Both the position numbers and the translations under genes were made by a program. DNA of 57,035 bases from a virus, in IMG/VR virus record IMGVR_UViG_3300045303_000150, positions 1 through 57,035 of that record; one strand, 5' to 3'. A model generated the notes under the pieces. The model saw nothing but the letters and a program-made list of their open reading frames with translations. It did no database searches and was not told the origin of the DNA. Of this stretch, positions 22,484 through 30,601 are shown piece after piece (position 1 is the stretch's first letter; the number at the start of each line of letters is the position of its first letter).

Positions 22484-23781
22484 CGAGCTTCGGCGACGCG
22501 GGCCCCGAGGACCCTCAGCAGGTCTCGTACTCCTACTGGCCGGTCAACTACATCAACGGCGACCCGACCACGATCACCAACGCGCCATTCCCGCTGTCCG
22601 GTGTCCAGTTCTCCATCCTGGCGCGCGGCGTCGGCGAGCTGCGCGCCAGCGTCCAGCTCGCCGACCCTGAGGTTCGCGCGATGTACCCGTGGGACAAGTT
22701 CGTGGCTCGTAAGACCGGCATCGTGGTGGTGCGCACGGTGACCAACCCGATCTCGGGAATCAAGGAGCACACGATCCCGTTCCACGGCGTGTTGTGGGGA
22801 GAGCCGAAAATCCCCTCTACGGGTCGAATGGACTGCACTTTTCAGACGGTCGAGTCGCTCTGGGCTCGCCGTCTGATCACCGGCCCGCCCCCGCTTGGCC
22901 AGCGTGACGGCTCCGGCAACCTTCTGCCGGGCTGCACATGGACAGGCGCAGACCAGGCGCAGATCGTGCGCGACCTGCTCAACCCCGGATTCTTCTCCCA
23001 GCTCGGAAACATCGGGGGCCTGTTCCCTGGCTGGATCAACGTCGAAGCGCCCGTGGCGAACATGGGCGTGCCGCGCGATATGACCTACCGGCGCGGCCAG
23101 GAAACCAACCTGCTGACGGCGCACCAGGATCGCTCGAAGATCATCAACGGCTACGAGTGGTACACGGCCATGCGCGTCCTTTCCGGAGCCAGCGCCTACG
23201 ATGCGACCTCGTTCCGCTGTCAGTTCGTGTGGGGCTATCCGCGTCTCGGCCGGACCTACGACGGCGGTGGCCAGATCCCGCGCTTCTCGTATTACGTGGA
23301 CGGGCGCGGAAACGTAGCCAATATCAGGTACGCCTACAACGCGGCCGCCGTGTCGAACATGGTGTGGGGCACCGGAGCTGGATTCGATGATGACGCACTT
23401 CGCGTCTATAGCCGATACTCCAACGACGTAACGAACGGATTCCTTGTCACCGAAGACAAGTACTCTAACCCGGACGTGAGCAACGGTTCCACGCTCCAGG
23501 AGCAGACGGACGCGAAGCTGATTCAGGGCTACACCAACGAGCAATTCATCGACTCGGTGCAGGTGCGCGGAGATCTGTTCCCGTACTTCGGCTCCTACAA
23601 TATCGGCGATGACTGTCTATTCACGACAGACGACTGGACGTGGCCGGACAACGCGGACGGCTCGCGGGGCGTCACGTACATCTCGCGCATTATGGGGTGG
23701 AAGGTCACGCCACCGGAAGGCGACAATGCCGAAACAGTCGAGCTGGTGCTGAGCGGAAGGGAGGACGTGGACAGTGGGTGA
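22480..23781 (+). CDS. Minor tail protein (tail tip), 433 aa
   Basis: GTG 22480 overlaps the upstream TGA; the longer frame is rejected because it overlaps a well-supported gene. Features include WPVNYINGDPTTITNAPFPLSG, WDKFVARKTGIVVVRT and a C-terminal TTDDWTWPDNADGSRGVTYISRIMGWKVTPPEG, consistent with tail-associated structural proteins of actinophages. No enzymatic motif seen. Confidence 0.75.
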   Translation: MTSFGDAGPEDPQQVSYSYWPVNYINGDPTTITNAPFPLSGVQFSILARGVGELRASVQLADPEVRAMYPWDKFVARKTGIVVVRTVTNPISGIKEHTIPFHGVLWGEPKIPSTGRMDCTFQTVESLWARRLITGPPPLGQRDGSGNLLPGCTWTGADQAQIVRDLLNPGFFSQLGNIGGLFPGWINVEAPVANMGVPRDMTYRRGQETNLLTAHQDRSKIINGYEWYTAMRVLSGASAYDATSFRCQFVWGYPRLGRTYDGGGQIPRFSYYVDGRGNVANIRYAYNAAAVSNMVWGTGAGFDDDALRVYSRYSNDVTNGFLVTEDKYSNPDVSNGSTLQEQTDAKLIQGYTNEQFIDSVQVRGDLFPYFGSYNIGDDCLFTTDDWTWPDNADGSRGVTYISRIMGWKVTPPEGDNAETVELVLSGREDVDSG

Positions 23782-24628
23782 AATTGATCCATACGGACAG
23801 ATCCAGGAGTTCACGCCCCGCAGCACCAACATCGTGGACGCCATCGCTGAAACGAAGCGGGTAACTGAATCTGCCTTGCGCTCGAACCCTCTTCGTAACG
23901 CGGTCGTGGACGACGGCTTGATGAAGTGGCGCGGCAACTACGCTGGCGGCCTGGGTGGCGCATACCTCTGGATCGGCGAGTTCTCGCCGAACGACGGCGT
24001 ACTGGGCAAAAGGCAGCGCGGCTTTGCCCTTTCCCGCGATGACCCGAAGCATGCACGCGTCTTGTGGGTCTACGACGATCAGGGCGAAGCTGCGAACCCG
24101 ATTAACAAACCTCTTCGCCAGCAGCTCACAATGCACGACGCGGACGACGCGCCGATCCTCCGTGAAGCCCGGTCGGGGGGGGTTCAGTGGCCGTGGGCCG
24201 CAGTTCCCATTTATCCGATCGTGGAGGACTTCTACGAAGTCGGGGTATTCGGTGGTGGCACGGAATTCCTGCCGATCATCCCGGCGGCGAACTGCATCAA
24301 CGGGGCCAACCGGGGTCTGTTCCGTGGCTACGGCCCGATGGTTGGGCATATGCTTAAGTTCTTCGGCTTCGTCGTGTCGACGCTGAACAATCCCGTTGTG
24401 GGCGTGCACCTGGAATTGGTGTGGAACAACCCGGCTGGCACCACGTATACGTCTTCGGAAATCTCGTGCGCTGGTGGCACGACGACCAACCTTTTCTGGG
24501 ATCTCGACTTCGCGGGCCAGGGCCTGATCGGTTACGAGGTTCAGGTGAATGTGGTTGGTCGACTCATTTCCGGCACATATAAATGGAGCTTTGTTTATCC
24601 CACTTTGTGCTATTCGCACGGGCTCTGA
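23774..24628 (+). CDS. Minor tail protein, 284 aa
   Basis: GTG 23774 overlaps the previous gene by 8 bases. It begins with a helical segment (FTPRSTNIVDAIAETKRVTESALRSNPL) followed by beta-rich sequence. The C-terminal GTYKWSFVYPTLCYSHGL end is typical of a tail fibre or tip gene. A G8 run at 24174-24181 lies in coding sequence and the frame is intact. Confidence 0.72.
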   Translation: MGEIDPYGQIQEFTPRSTNIVDAIAETKRVTESALRSNPLRNAVVDDGLMKWRGNYAGGLGGAYLWIGEFSPNDGVLGKRQRGFALSRDDPKHARVLWVYDDQGEAANPINKPLRQQLTMHDADDAPILREARSGGVQWPWAAVPIYPIVEDFYEVGVFGGGTEFLPIIPAANCINGANRGLFRGYGPMVGHMLKFFGFVVSTLNNPVVGVHLELVWNNPAGTTYTSSEISCAGGTTTNLFWDLDFAGQGLIGYEVQVNVVGRLISGTYKWSFVYPTLCYSHGL

Positions 24629-24647
24629 TCCACTGCGAGCGTAGACG

Positions 24648-24677
24648 TTCGCACCCCGCTATGGGGGTGTGTAACAC
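24648..24677 (+). promoter_or_regulatory. Weak relative of the inverted-repeat promoter
   Basis: -35-like TTCGCA 24648-24653, 18-bp spacer with CCCC-gctat-GGGGG, -10-like TAACAC 24672-24677, then a 39-base leader with GAGGAG before GTG 24717. It lacks GGAACGAC and has weak boxes. A small hairpin GCGAgCGTagACGtTCGC overlaps it. Confidence 0.5.
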
Positions 24678-24716
24678 TGCGAGGAGTTCTATCACCCTCA
24701 CACTCTGGAGCGCCTC

Positions 24717-25112
24717 GTGGACCTGACCTACCTGGAAGGTCAACCGGCATGGGTGGTGATTGTCGTTGTCTTCCTGCTCACTCTGGGTGCGCTGGGTGCC
24801 GCGTACCTAAGACGACGGTCCGCGCCCGATCCGGAAGAACCCCAGATTGAGGGGCCGCCGGATAAGGTGTCACTGCCCGCCGGTCACGATTCGTTCAACC
24901 CCGTGCGGGAAGCCATGGACATGGTTGCCGTCCAGGCGGCGCGCAACGCGGAGGAAGCGGATCGGGCAGAGGAAGAGGTGCGCAGGTTGAGTAAGCAACT
25001 TGCAGAGTGCGAGCGTGACCGCGCTGTGTTGGAGGAGCGCTACCAAGGCATTCGGGCCCAGCTCGAAGCTTGCCGACGCGAGCGCCACTACAGCCAGGAA
25101 GGCGAGCTGTGA
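24717..25112 (+). CDS. Membrane-anchored coiled-coil protein, 131 aa
   Basis: GTG 24717. One N-terminal membrane helix (residues 11-32, VVIVVVFLLTLGALGAAYL), then a Pro/Glu linker, then a strongly charged coiled coil (about 65-125, NAEEADRAEEEVRRLSKQLAECERDR). This single-pass layout with a long coiled coil resembles spanin-type or envelope-bridging proteins, but also many other phage membrane proteins. It overlaps the next gene by 4 bases. Confidence 0.75.
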   Translation: MDLTYLEGQPAWVVIVVVFLLTLGALGAAYLRRRSAPDPEEPQIEGPPDKVSLPAGHDSFNPVREAMDMVAVQAARNAEEADRAEEEVRRLSKQLAECERDRAVLEERYQGIRAQLEACRRERHYSQEGEL

Positions 25113-25960
25113 ACGCGGGAGAGAGCAGAGATCAGGCGCTCACCGACGCGCTGGCGACCGGCAACGCCGCGCTAGAGCAGGCCGCCCACGACATCGACCG
25201 GAAGCCGGACCGGCGCGAGGTCGCCAAGATCGCGTTCATCGCGGCCGTTGCGGTGTCGATGATCATGGGCGCGGTGGCCATCACCGTGTCCGGCCTCGCG
25301 TTCTCCAGTGCCTCGCGGGCGTCCGTCGCCCAGCAGGCCGCCGCGAAGGACCAGGAGGCTGCCCGCAAGCTCGCGGAGCAGGCCTATTCGTCCGCCCAGG
25401 AGGCAAACCGCGCGCTCCAGGAGCGTGGCCAGGCTCCTGTTCCGATCCCGGCACCGGACAGCTCAGACCCCACGGACACGCTCGTAGCCGCCGCGACCGC
25501 ACGCGTGCTCGCCCAGCTCCCCGATGCGCATCCGACGGCGGCACAGCTGGGCGCGGCCGTGGCGAGCTACTTCATCGTGAACCCGGTCACCCCGGCAGGC
25601 CCGACACCAGGTCAGATCTCCCAGGCGCTCGCGGGCTACCTGGCCACCAGCCCGCCGCCGTCCGGCCCGCCAGGCGAAGACGGCAAGCCGGGTACCGACG
25701 GGAAGAACGGGGTCGACGGCAAGGACGCGCCACCGCCTACGGACGCGCAGATCCAGCAGGCGTTCGTGAGCTACGTGCAGGCTAACCCCGAGTTCCTGCC
25801 GCAACAGCTGTGCCGCAACTACGGCCAGAACTTCAACCAGGCGAAGGACTTGACCAGCGCCGACGGTACCCGCTACACGCTGTACGGGTGCATCACCGAG
25901 ATCCAGGGTCCCATGCCCACCTCAACGAGTAGCAGTGTTCCCCTTTTGCCAGGAGGCTGA
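25109..25960 (+). CDS. Membrane protein with collagen-like repeat, 283 aa
   Basis: GTG 25109 overlaps the upstream TGA. A basic N-terminus leads into one membrane helix (about residues 40-65), then a coiled coil (QQAAAKDQEAARKLAEQAYSSAQEANRAL), helical repeats (AAQLGAAVASYFIVNPV; ISQALAGYLATSPP; IQQAFVSYVQANPE) and a collagen-like Gly-X-Y run (GPPGEDGKPGTDGKNG, about residues 192-207). The C-terminus has one Cys pair. It is likely displayed outside the membrane; role in lysis or superinfection exclusion is guesswork. Confidence 0.75.
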   Translation: MNAGESRDQALTDALATGNAALEQAAHDIDRKPDRREVAKIAFIAAVAVSMIMGAVAITVSGLAFSSASRASVAQQAAAKDQEAARKLAEQAYSSAQEANRALQERGQAPVPIPAPDSSDPTDTLVAAATARVLAQLPDAHPTAAQLGAAVASYFIVNPVTPAGPTPGQISQALAGYLATSPPPSGPPGEDGKPGTDGKNGVDGKDAPPPTDAQIQQAFVSYVQANPEFLPQQLCRNYGQNFNQAKDLTSADGTRYTLYGCITEIQGPMPTSTSSSVPLLPGG

Positions 25961-25961
25961 A

Positions 25962-26363
25962 GTGTTGAAGATCCGTGAAGCCGCGATGACGCCCGCCTTG
26001 GTGGCCGCGATCATCCAGGTTATTTCCGTGTTCATCTTCCCGTTCACCGACGAGCAGTCGGGCGTTCTCAACGCGGTTGTGGCGCTGATCGCGGCCGCCG
26101 TGACGGCCTTCTCGGTCGCCGTCGAAAAGGGCCTGGCCGTCCTGCTGGGTGGCGCGAACGTCTTGATCCAGCTCGTGATGGCCTTTGGGCTGACGCTGAC
26201 CACGGCGCAGCAGATGGCGGCCGCGACGTTCGCAACTCTGCTGGCTGGTTGGCTGACTCGTCAGAACGCCGTCGCGCCGGTGGCCGCCAGCGGCGCGCGT
26301 GTCGCTCCGGCACGTGCCAGCATGGCCCCCATCACGAGCCAGGCTGGTGGAACGCTGCACTGA
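25962..26363 (+). CDS. Holin-like membrane protein, 133 aa
   Basis: GTG 25962 with AGGAGG 5 bases upstream fixes the start (the frame extends further back). Three hydrophobic segments are visible (about residues 8-28, 35-52 and 60-95) with a Pro/Ala tail. Size and topology fit a holin that would let the GH25 endolysin (34252) reach the wall. The endolysin is 8 kb away, so the link is inferred. Confidence 0.65.
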   Translation: MLKIREAAMTPALVAAIIQVISVFIFPFTDEQSGVLNAVVALIAAAVTAFSVAVEKGLAVLLGGANVLIQLVMAFGLTLTTAQQMAAATFATLLAGWLTRQNAVAPVAASGARVAPARASMAPITSQAGGTLH

Positions 26364-26416
26364 CCGGCTAACCTTCTGTTCAGCCTCTCTCAGGGCTGCA
26401 CGGGAAATCTCTCCTA

Positions 26417-26450
26417 GACGCCCCTCGGATCGGCGGAACCGGGGGGCGTC
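26417..26450. terminator. Terminator between convergent genes
   Basis: An 8-bp outer stem GACGCCCC/GGGGCGTC (26417-26424, 26443-26450), extended by CGG/CCG inside, lies between the ends of the holin-like gene and the minus-strand HNH gene and can serve both. Confidence 0.75.
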
Positions 26451-26456
26451 GCCCGT

Positions 26457-26816
26457 TTAGAGGTACAGGTACCGTCCGTCATCGGTCAGGTACGCCCAGC
26501 GCATACCGCGCAGGAGAACCGGGAAGTCCTTCGCTCGATCCTCATGCTTTGGCACCAGGTATCCGCGCTCATCCGACCATGCCCGACGTGCATGCACAGA
26601 CTGTGGACAACCGTTGTGGATAACTGGGTCGAGCGCCAGCAGGTTGGACAGCGCATCGCGGTCGGGCCGCACAGTGCCGCCCATGCCTTTATTGCGACGA
26701 TGGTGCGCATCGAAAGTGTCGGGGTCGAGTGGTAAACCTGACACCTCGCACAGGCCTTCACACCTGATCAGGAGCTTCTCGCGGATGGCTGGCCAGTTCG
26801 GTTTCGGCGGAGTCAT
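26457..26816 (-). CDS. HNH endonuclease, 119 aa
   Basis: Minus strand, ATG at 26816. The core is CEGLCEVSGLPL (zinc side), DAHHRRNKGMGG (His-His catalytic block, about residues 45-56) and LSNLLALDPVIHNGC-QSVHARR (Asn and His). HNH nucleases cut DNA and in phages act in packaging, host DNA attack or homing. There is no ribosome site, and a -10 (TAAACT, plus-strand 26823-26828) lies 6 bases upstream, so the message is probably leaderless. Confidence 0.85.
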   Translation of the reverse strand: MTPPKPNWPAIREKLLIRCEGLCEVSGLPLDPDTFDAHHRRNKGMGGTVRPDRDALSNLLALDPVIHNGCPQSVHARRAWSDERGYLVPKHEDRAKDFPVLLRGMRWAYLTDDGRYLYL

Positions 26817-26822
26817 CGGGGT

Positions 26823-26851
26823 AGTTTACTTTCCCCCCGCAAGGGGGTAAA
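26823..26851 (-). promoter_or_regulatory. Minus-strand leaderless promoter of the HNH gene
   Basis: Reading the minus strand: -35 TTTACC (plus 26846-26851), 17-bp spacer containing the C/G inverted repeat, -10 TAAACT (plus 26823-26828), then 6 bases to ATG 26816. It uses the same palindrome as the plus-strand promoter at 26825-26853. Confidence 0.7.
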
Positions 26852-26853
26852 GT
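26825..26853 (+). promoter_or_regulatory. Promoter with C6/G5 inverted-repeat spacer (copy 4, divergent)
   Basis: -35 TTTACT 26825-26830, 17-bp spacer with CCCCCC-gcaa-GGGGG, -10 TAAAGT 26848-26853. It drives the recombination operon on the plus strand and overlaps the minus-strand promoter base for base. It lacks a clear GGAACGAC leader. Confidence 0.8.
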
Positions 26854-26876
26854 CGATGGGGAAAGGAGGCACTAAG

Positions 26877-27221
26877 TTGACCGACAACCAGCAGAAACCC
26901 ATGGGATCGAAGCAGTTCGAGGGCGAGATCCTGATCCCCATCTTGCTCGCCGCTCAGGCACAGGCCCGTTCAAAGGCACAGAACCTGTCGGCCGTGGGCC
27001 GTGCGATTCTCCGCAAGGCGAGCAAGGCCGCCGAACCCAGCACCGACGGCGTTGCCCACCCGGCGGCGCGGCCCAGCAACGCGGGCCGGAAGCGCATGCG
27101 CTTCCGTATGCCAGGTGATGAGTACGAAGTGATCAAGGAGCGCATCCGCGCATCCGGAGAGTCCGTGACAGCGGCCCTCGAAAAGGGGCTCGAACAGTAC
27201 GCCCGCACGGGCAAGTTCTAG
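26877..27221 (+). CDS. Putative ribbon-helix-helix type DNA-binding protein, 114 aa
   Basis: TTG 26877 with AAAGGAGG 7 bases upstream is the likely start; an in-frame ATG at 26856 lies only 2 bases after the -10 and should be upstream of the transcript. The C-terminal 45 residues (KRMRFRMPGDEYEVIKERIRASGESVTAALEKGLEQY) look like a ribbon-helix-helix unit, with a beta strand followed by two helices. The N-terminal part also looks helical and basic. As first gene after a palindromic promoter it is a candidate autoregulator. Confidence 0.65.
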   Translation: MTDNQQKPMGSKQFEGEILIPILLAAQAQARSKAQNLSAVGRAILRKASKAAEPSTDGVAHPAARPSNAGRKRMRFRMPGDEYEVIKERIRASGESVTAALEKGLEQYARTGKF

Positions 27222-27236
27222 GAGGAGAGAGACCCG

Positions 27237-28442
27237 ATGGCAGCCACAAGCAGCAGGGCAACCGCTAAGCCCGCCGCGACGACAGATGAGAAGGGGGGCC
27301 CGGTGGCCGCTGAGATCCCGGTCGCTGGGCCCTCCGGCAACCCGACGATGGAGGCCCTGAAGGGCATGATCACCGGGATGCAGGCCGCGATGAAGGCCAA
27401 GACCGACGACCAGTTCAACACCGTGAAGAAGACCGTCGAAGGTCTCGCCGCGACCGTCGACGACCTGGCCGCCACCGTGGTCGAGCTGAGCAACGGCTCA
27501 GGTGCCGGTGCGGTCATGGAGGAAGACGCGCTGAGTGACCGGATCGAAGGCCTGGTCATCCAGCACGTGCGGGCTCCCCTGGAAAGCATCCTGGAGCAGA
27601 CGCGCGCCGAGACCAAGGTGGTCCTGGAGTCCGCCACCGCCCTGGCGCAGTCCGGCATGCAGGCCACCCAGCTGGCGTCCGCCGTGATTCCTGGCAAGCG
27701 CATCCTCTCCGCGATCCGCGAGGTTATGCGGGCCGTCACCTACGTGCCCAAGGCCGGTGACTACGAGGGCGGCAAGAGCGGCAACTACAAGTTCCGCAAG
27801 TTCGATGACACGGCGGCCGCGATCGGCAAGGCGTTCCGCGACCACGGCGTCTTCATGCAGACGTTCACCAAGGACCGCACGATCGAGAGCTACGACAAGC
27901 CTTTCGCTAACGGTGGCAGCGCTCGCTGGACGGACGTGTATGTCGAAGTCCAGTTCGTCCTGACCAGCCTCGAAGACGGCTCGACCCTGACAATGGAGTC
28001 CTACGGCCAGGGCAAGGACAACAGCGACAAGGCCACCGCGAAGGCCATGACGATGGCCCTCAAGACCGCGCTCACCCAGGCATTCATGATCCCGACCGAT
28101 GAACCGGACCCGGACAGCGAGCGCCCCGGCGATCGCGACGACTACGGGCCGCCGGTCGGATCCGGCCAGCGCGCGCCGGAGCGCCAGCAGGAGCAGCCTC
28201 CTGCCCCGCAGCAGAGCCAGCAGGCGCAGCGCCAGGCCAGCCCCAAGGGCACTCCGGAGCAGCGCGCACAGGAAGGGCTCGCCGCCGCGCGGGCCATGGG
28301 CATGACGCGGGCCAAGCTGTCCGGCATCGTCAACTACGCCACCGAACAGGGCCTGGCCGATGTGCCGGTCACCAGCGCTGGCACCACCCAGCCCCTGCGC
28401 TTGTGGCTGCTGGCGATCCGGTCTGAATTGCCGGAGGACTGA
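27237..28442 (+). CDS. ERF-family single-strand annealing protein, 401 aa
   Basis: ATG 27237 follows AGGAGGAGAGA. Residues about 1-155 are a helical, coiled-coil-like extension. Residues about 160-280 carry the ERF core (KFRKFDDTAAAIGKAFRDHGV; LTMESYGQGKDNSDKATAKAMTMALKTALTQAFMIPTDE). A Gln/Pro linker and a C-terminal helical domain with ARAMGMTRAKLSGIVNYATEQG follow. ERF proteins anneal complementary single strands in phage recombination and genome circularisation. It works with the SSB (29443) and RusA (35452) in this genome. Confidence 0.9.
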   Translation: MAATSSRATAKPAATTDEKGGPVAAEIPVAGPSGNPTMEALKGMITGMQAAMKAKTDDQFNTVKKTVEGLAATVDDLAATVVELSNGSGAGAVMEEDALSDRIEGLVIQHVRAPLESILEQTRAETKVVLESATALAQSGMQATQLASAVIPGKRILSAIREVMRAVTYVPKAGDYEGGKSGNYKFRKFDDTAAAIGKAFRDHGVFMQTFTKDRTIESYDKPFANGGSARWTDVYVEVQFVLTSLEDGSTLTMESYGQGKDNSDKATAKAMTMALKTALTQAFMIPTDEPDPDSERPGDRDDYGPPVGSGQRAPERQQEQPPAPQQSQQAQRQASPKGTPEQRAQEGLAAARAMGMTRAKLSGIVNYATEQGLADVPVTSAGTTQPLRLWLLAIRSELPED

Positions 28443-29260
28443 TGGCCGACGAAGCGGAGATGCGGTCAGAGGATCAGTGGATCGCGGAAGCTGACCGCCG
28501 TGCGCAGGAGCCCACCGGATCCGAGTGGGACGATGCCCGCGAGGAACACAACGAAGCGCTGACGGCCGCCGACATCGCGGCCGCCAACTTCGAGCGGGCA
28601 CGTTCGATGAAGCGCAAGGACCCGCAGCATGCGGACTGTCCTGGGCGCGCGGAGTTCGACCCGGAGATGGGCGTGGTTTGCTACTGCGGAACGGTTCTCG
28701 GCTTCCCGCCGAACTCCATTTCCATGGACCTCGTGATGCCGCTCTCGCAGACCACGGCGGACGCGGAGCGCGCTCAGCCGGTGGTCGTTCAGGACGAGCT
28801 TCGTAACGTGACCTCGGTGACCGGCCTGGCGTCGGCCGTCCATCCGGCGGACCCGATCCTGGCATCCGTCGACGTGATCGACCCGACCTTGCCGTACGAC
28901 TCGAAGATGGTCGAAGAGCACCTTCTGGACGCGATGGCCCGGATCGAACGCGGCGCGCACTACGAGCGGTTCTGCGCTGAGGACTACGCGGACAAGGTGC
29001 TCAAGTACGAAGCCGCGCACGCGCGCGCTCTGCTCGAAGCGGCGAACCACGGCGGCGCGGCGGACATCCGTGCCGCCCGTGCCGCCGTCACCTGCGAGAC
29101 GGAGTTCATCCAGCGCATGATCGCGAAGATGAAGCTGGACGCGGTGAAGGCGAACATGCATTCGCTGCGCTCCATCATGTCCGGTTACCAGTCCGTCGCC
29201 AGCTCGATCCGTGCAGCGTATTCCGGTGGCGGTTCCAACGGCTCCAAGCCGAATTTCTGA
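28442..29260 (+). CDS. Recombination-operon protein of unknown function, 272 aa
   Basis: ATG 28442 is spaced one base past the previous stop overlap. [18 protein letters not shown] cluster (about residues 66-82) may bind zinc. The C-terminal 100 residues are helical ([39 protein letters not shown], then [22 protein letters not shown]). It lies between ERF and SSB, so a role in recombination or replication is likely, but I do not recognise a catalytic motif. Confidence 0.7.
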   Translation: MADEAEMRSEDQWIAEADRRAQEPTGSEWDDAREEHNEALTAADIAAANFERARSMKRKDPQHADCPGRAEFDPEMGVVCYCGTVLGFPPNSISMDLVMPLSQTTADAERAQPVVVQDELRNVTSVTGLASAVHPADPILASVDVIDPTLPYDSKMVEEHLLDAMARIERGAHYERFCAEDYADKVLKYEAAHARALLEAANHGGAADIRAARAAVTCETEFIQRMIAKMKLDAVKANMHSLRSIMSGYQSVASSIRAAYSGGGSNGSKPNF

Positions 29261-29269
29261 GAGGGAGAC

Positions 29270-29443
29270 ATGGAGAAGACGATCAAGGTCTTGAGGGCGC
29301 TCAACCTGGCGGTGGCCATCGCGTACTTCGCGGTCAGCTTCCGGCAGACCTGGCAGGAGCTTCAGGACCAGAAGGCCCTGCGCGAGGCTCAGGCCGCCCA
29401 CGAGCAGGCCGCGAAGCGCGAATACGACAGGGGTGTCCGCTGA
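29270..29443 (+). CDS. Small protein with one hydrophobic helix, 57 aa
   Basis: ATG 29270 follows GAGAGGGAGA. It is read [22 protein letters not shown], then an amphipathic charged helix ([25 protein letters not shown]). A small single-pass membrane protein seems likely. It overlaps the SSB start by one base. Confidence 0.7.
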   Translation: MEKTIKVLRALNLAVAIAYFAVSFRQTWQELQDQKALREAQAAHEQAAKREYDRGVR

Positions 29444-29922
29444 TGGCTGGCGAGACTGTGATCACGGTCGTCGGCAACCTGACCGCCGATCCCGAGCTGA
29501 GGTTCACGCCGTCCGGCGCGGCCGTCGCGAACTTCACCGTGGCGAGCACGCCGCGCACGAAGAACAACCAGACCGGCGAGTGGGAGGACGGCGAGGCGCT
29601 GTTCCTGCGCTGCAACGCCTGGCGGCAGATGGCGGAGAACGTGGCCGAGTCGCTGTTCCGGGGCTCGCGCGTGATGGTTCAGGGGCGGCTGAAGCAGCGC
29701 TCCTACGAGAAGGACGGCCAGAAGCGCAGCGTGATTGAGCTGGAGGTGGATGAGGTCGGTCCTTCGCTCAAGTGGGCGTCCGCCAAGGTCAACCGTGTCG
29801 AGCGCGGTGGCGGCCAGCAGGCACGCGGGTCCGCGCCGGAATCCGACCCGTGGGGTAGCGCACCGGCCAGCCGTCCGTCGGGCGGCTACGGCGGTAGCTT
29901 CGCGGACGAACCGCCGTTCTGA
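29443..29922 (+). CDS. ssb: Single-stranded DNA-binding protein, 159 aa
   Basis: ATG 29443 overlaps the upstream TGA. The OB-fold is clear: [28 protein letters not shown], then [38 protein letters not shown]. The linker is Gly/Ser-rich and the C-terminus ends FADEPPF, the acidic tip that recruits partner proteins. It coats ssDNA during replication and ERF-mediated recombination. It is followed by a strong terminator. Confidence 0.96.
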   Translation: MAGETVITVVGNLTADPELRFTPSGAAVANFTVASTPRTKNNQTGEWEDGEALFLRCNAWRQMAENVAESLFRGSRVMVQGRLKQRSYEKDGQKRSVIELEVDEVGPSLKWASAKVNRVERGGGQQARGSAPESDPWGSAPASRPSGGYGGSFADEPPF

Positions 29923-29960
29923 TGAGGGATTCCGCGCACCCCCGATAGTGCGCGGATAGA

Positions 29961-29997
29961 CAAGGGCACCGGGACGACACGTCACCCGGTGCCCTTG
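29961..29997 (+). terminator. Strong terminator after ssb, abutting the next promoter
   Basis: Perfect 13-bp stem CAAGGGCACCGGG (29961-29973) with 29985-29997. The very next base begins the -35 of the following promoter (29998), so the transcription units meet with no gap. A second small stem CCGCGCAC-ccccgata-GTGCGCGG lies just upstream. Confidence 0.88.
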
Positions 29998-30026
29998 TTG
30001 CGTTCCCCCACAAAGGGGGGTAAAGT
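29998..30026 (+). promoter_or_regulatory. Promoter with C5/G6 inverted-repeat spacer (copy 5)
   Basis: -35 TTGCGT 29998-30003, 17-bp spacer CCCCC-acaaa-GGGGGG, -10 TAAAGT 30021-30026. Leader has GGGAACGAC and AAGGAGG before GTG 30063. Confidence 0.88.
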
Positions 30027-30062
30027 CTGGATCACCAACGGGAACGACAGAAGGAGGCCCCG

Positions 30063-30311
30063 GTGAATCTGGTCGAGAAGTTCGATATCACGCTCAAGCC
30101 TGTGCCCGAAGTGGACAACCAGGGCGAGCACTGCGACCAGTGCCAGAAGCTGGGCGCGCTGATCGCGGCCCAGATCTACTACCACGACGCGCAGACCGGC
30201 GAACACAGCATGGTGGACTGCTGCCTGGATTGCCTGGTCGAGACCGTGCGCGACGCCGCCCGCAAGACAAACCGGCCCCTCGTGGTCGAGATCGGAGAGA
30301 AGAGCCTGTGA
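30063..30311 (+). CDS. Zinc-ribbon-like small protein, 82 aa
   Basis: GTG 30063. Two Cys pairs (HCDQCQK about residues 23-29, and CCLDC about 53-57) suggest one bound zinc ion. The rest is acidic and beta-like. Function unknown; it heads the operon leading to the helix-turn-helix protein at 31401. Confidence 0.78.
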   Translation: MNLVEKFDITLKPVPEVDNQGEHCDQCQKLGALIAAQIYYHDAQTGEHSMVDCCLDCLVETVRDAARKTNRPLVVEIGEKSL

Positions 30312-30601
30312 ACGAGCTGACCACCAAGGAGCTGGAGGAGCACCACGGCCAGGAGCAAGCCGCCCTGCTGGCGATCCAGCAGGGCCTGAACTGGATGCAG
30401 GCCAACGGGTACGGCGACGTGCTCACCGGCAACCAGCTCCGCGCGCTCGCAGTGGGTCTCTACAGCATGATGCTGCCCCCGATGAAGTTCGCCATCACAG
30501 CCGAGATCGGTGACGGCCTGAGCGAGAAGTTCCCTGAGATTGGCGCTGCGATCGGCGCGATCTACCAGTCAGGACTGGAGGAGCTGCACCGTGCCGGGTA
30601 A
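30308..30601 (+). CDS. Hypothetical helical protein, 97 aa
   Basis: GTG 30308 overlaps the upstream TGA. Helical and amphipathic (EEHHGQEQAALLAIQQGLNWMQANGYG; ALAVGLYSMMLPPMKFAITAEIG), no motif recognised. It overlaps the next gene by 11 bases. Confidence 0.74.
   Translation: MNELTTKELEEHHGQEQAALLAIQQGLNWMQANGYGDVLTGNQLRALAVGLYSMMLPPMKFAITAEIGDGLSEKFPEIGAAIGAIYQSGLEELHRAG

Noticed and set aside
24174-24181. G8 run as a frameshift or sequencing error
   Set aside because: The frame remains open and protein-like on both sides.
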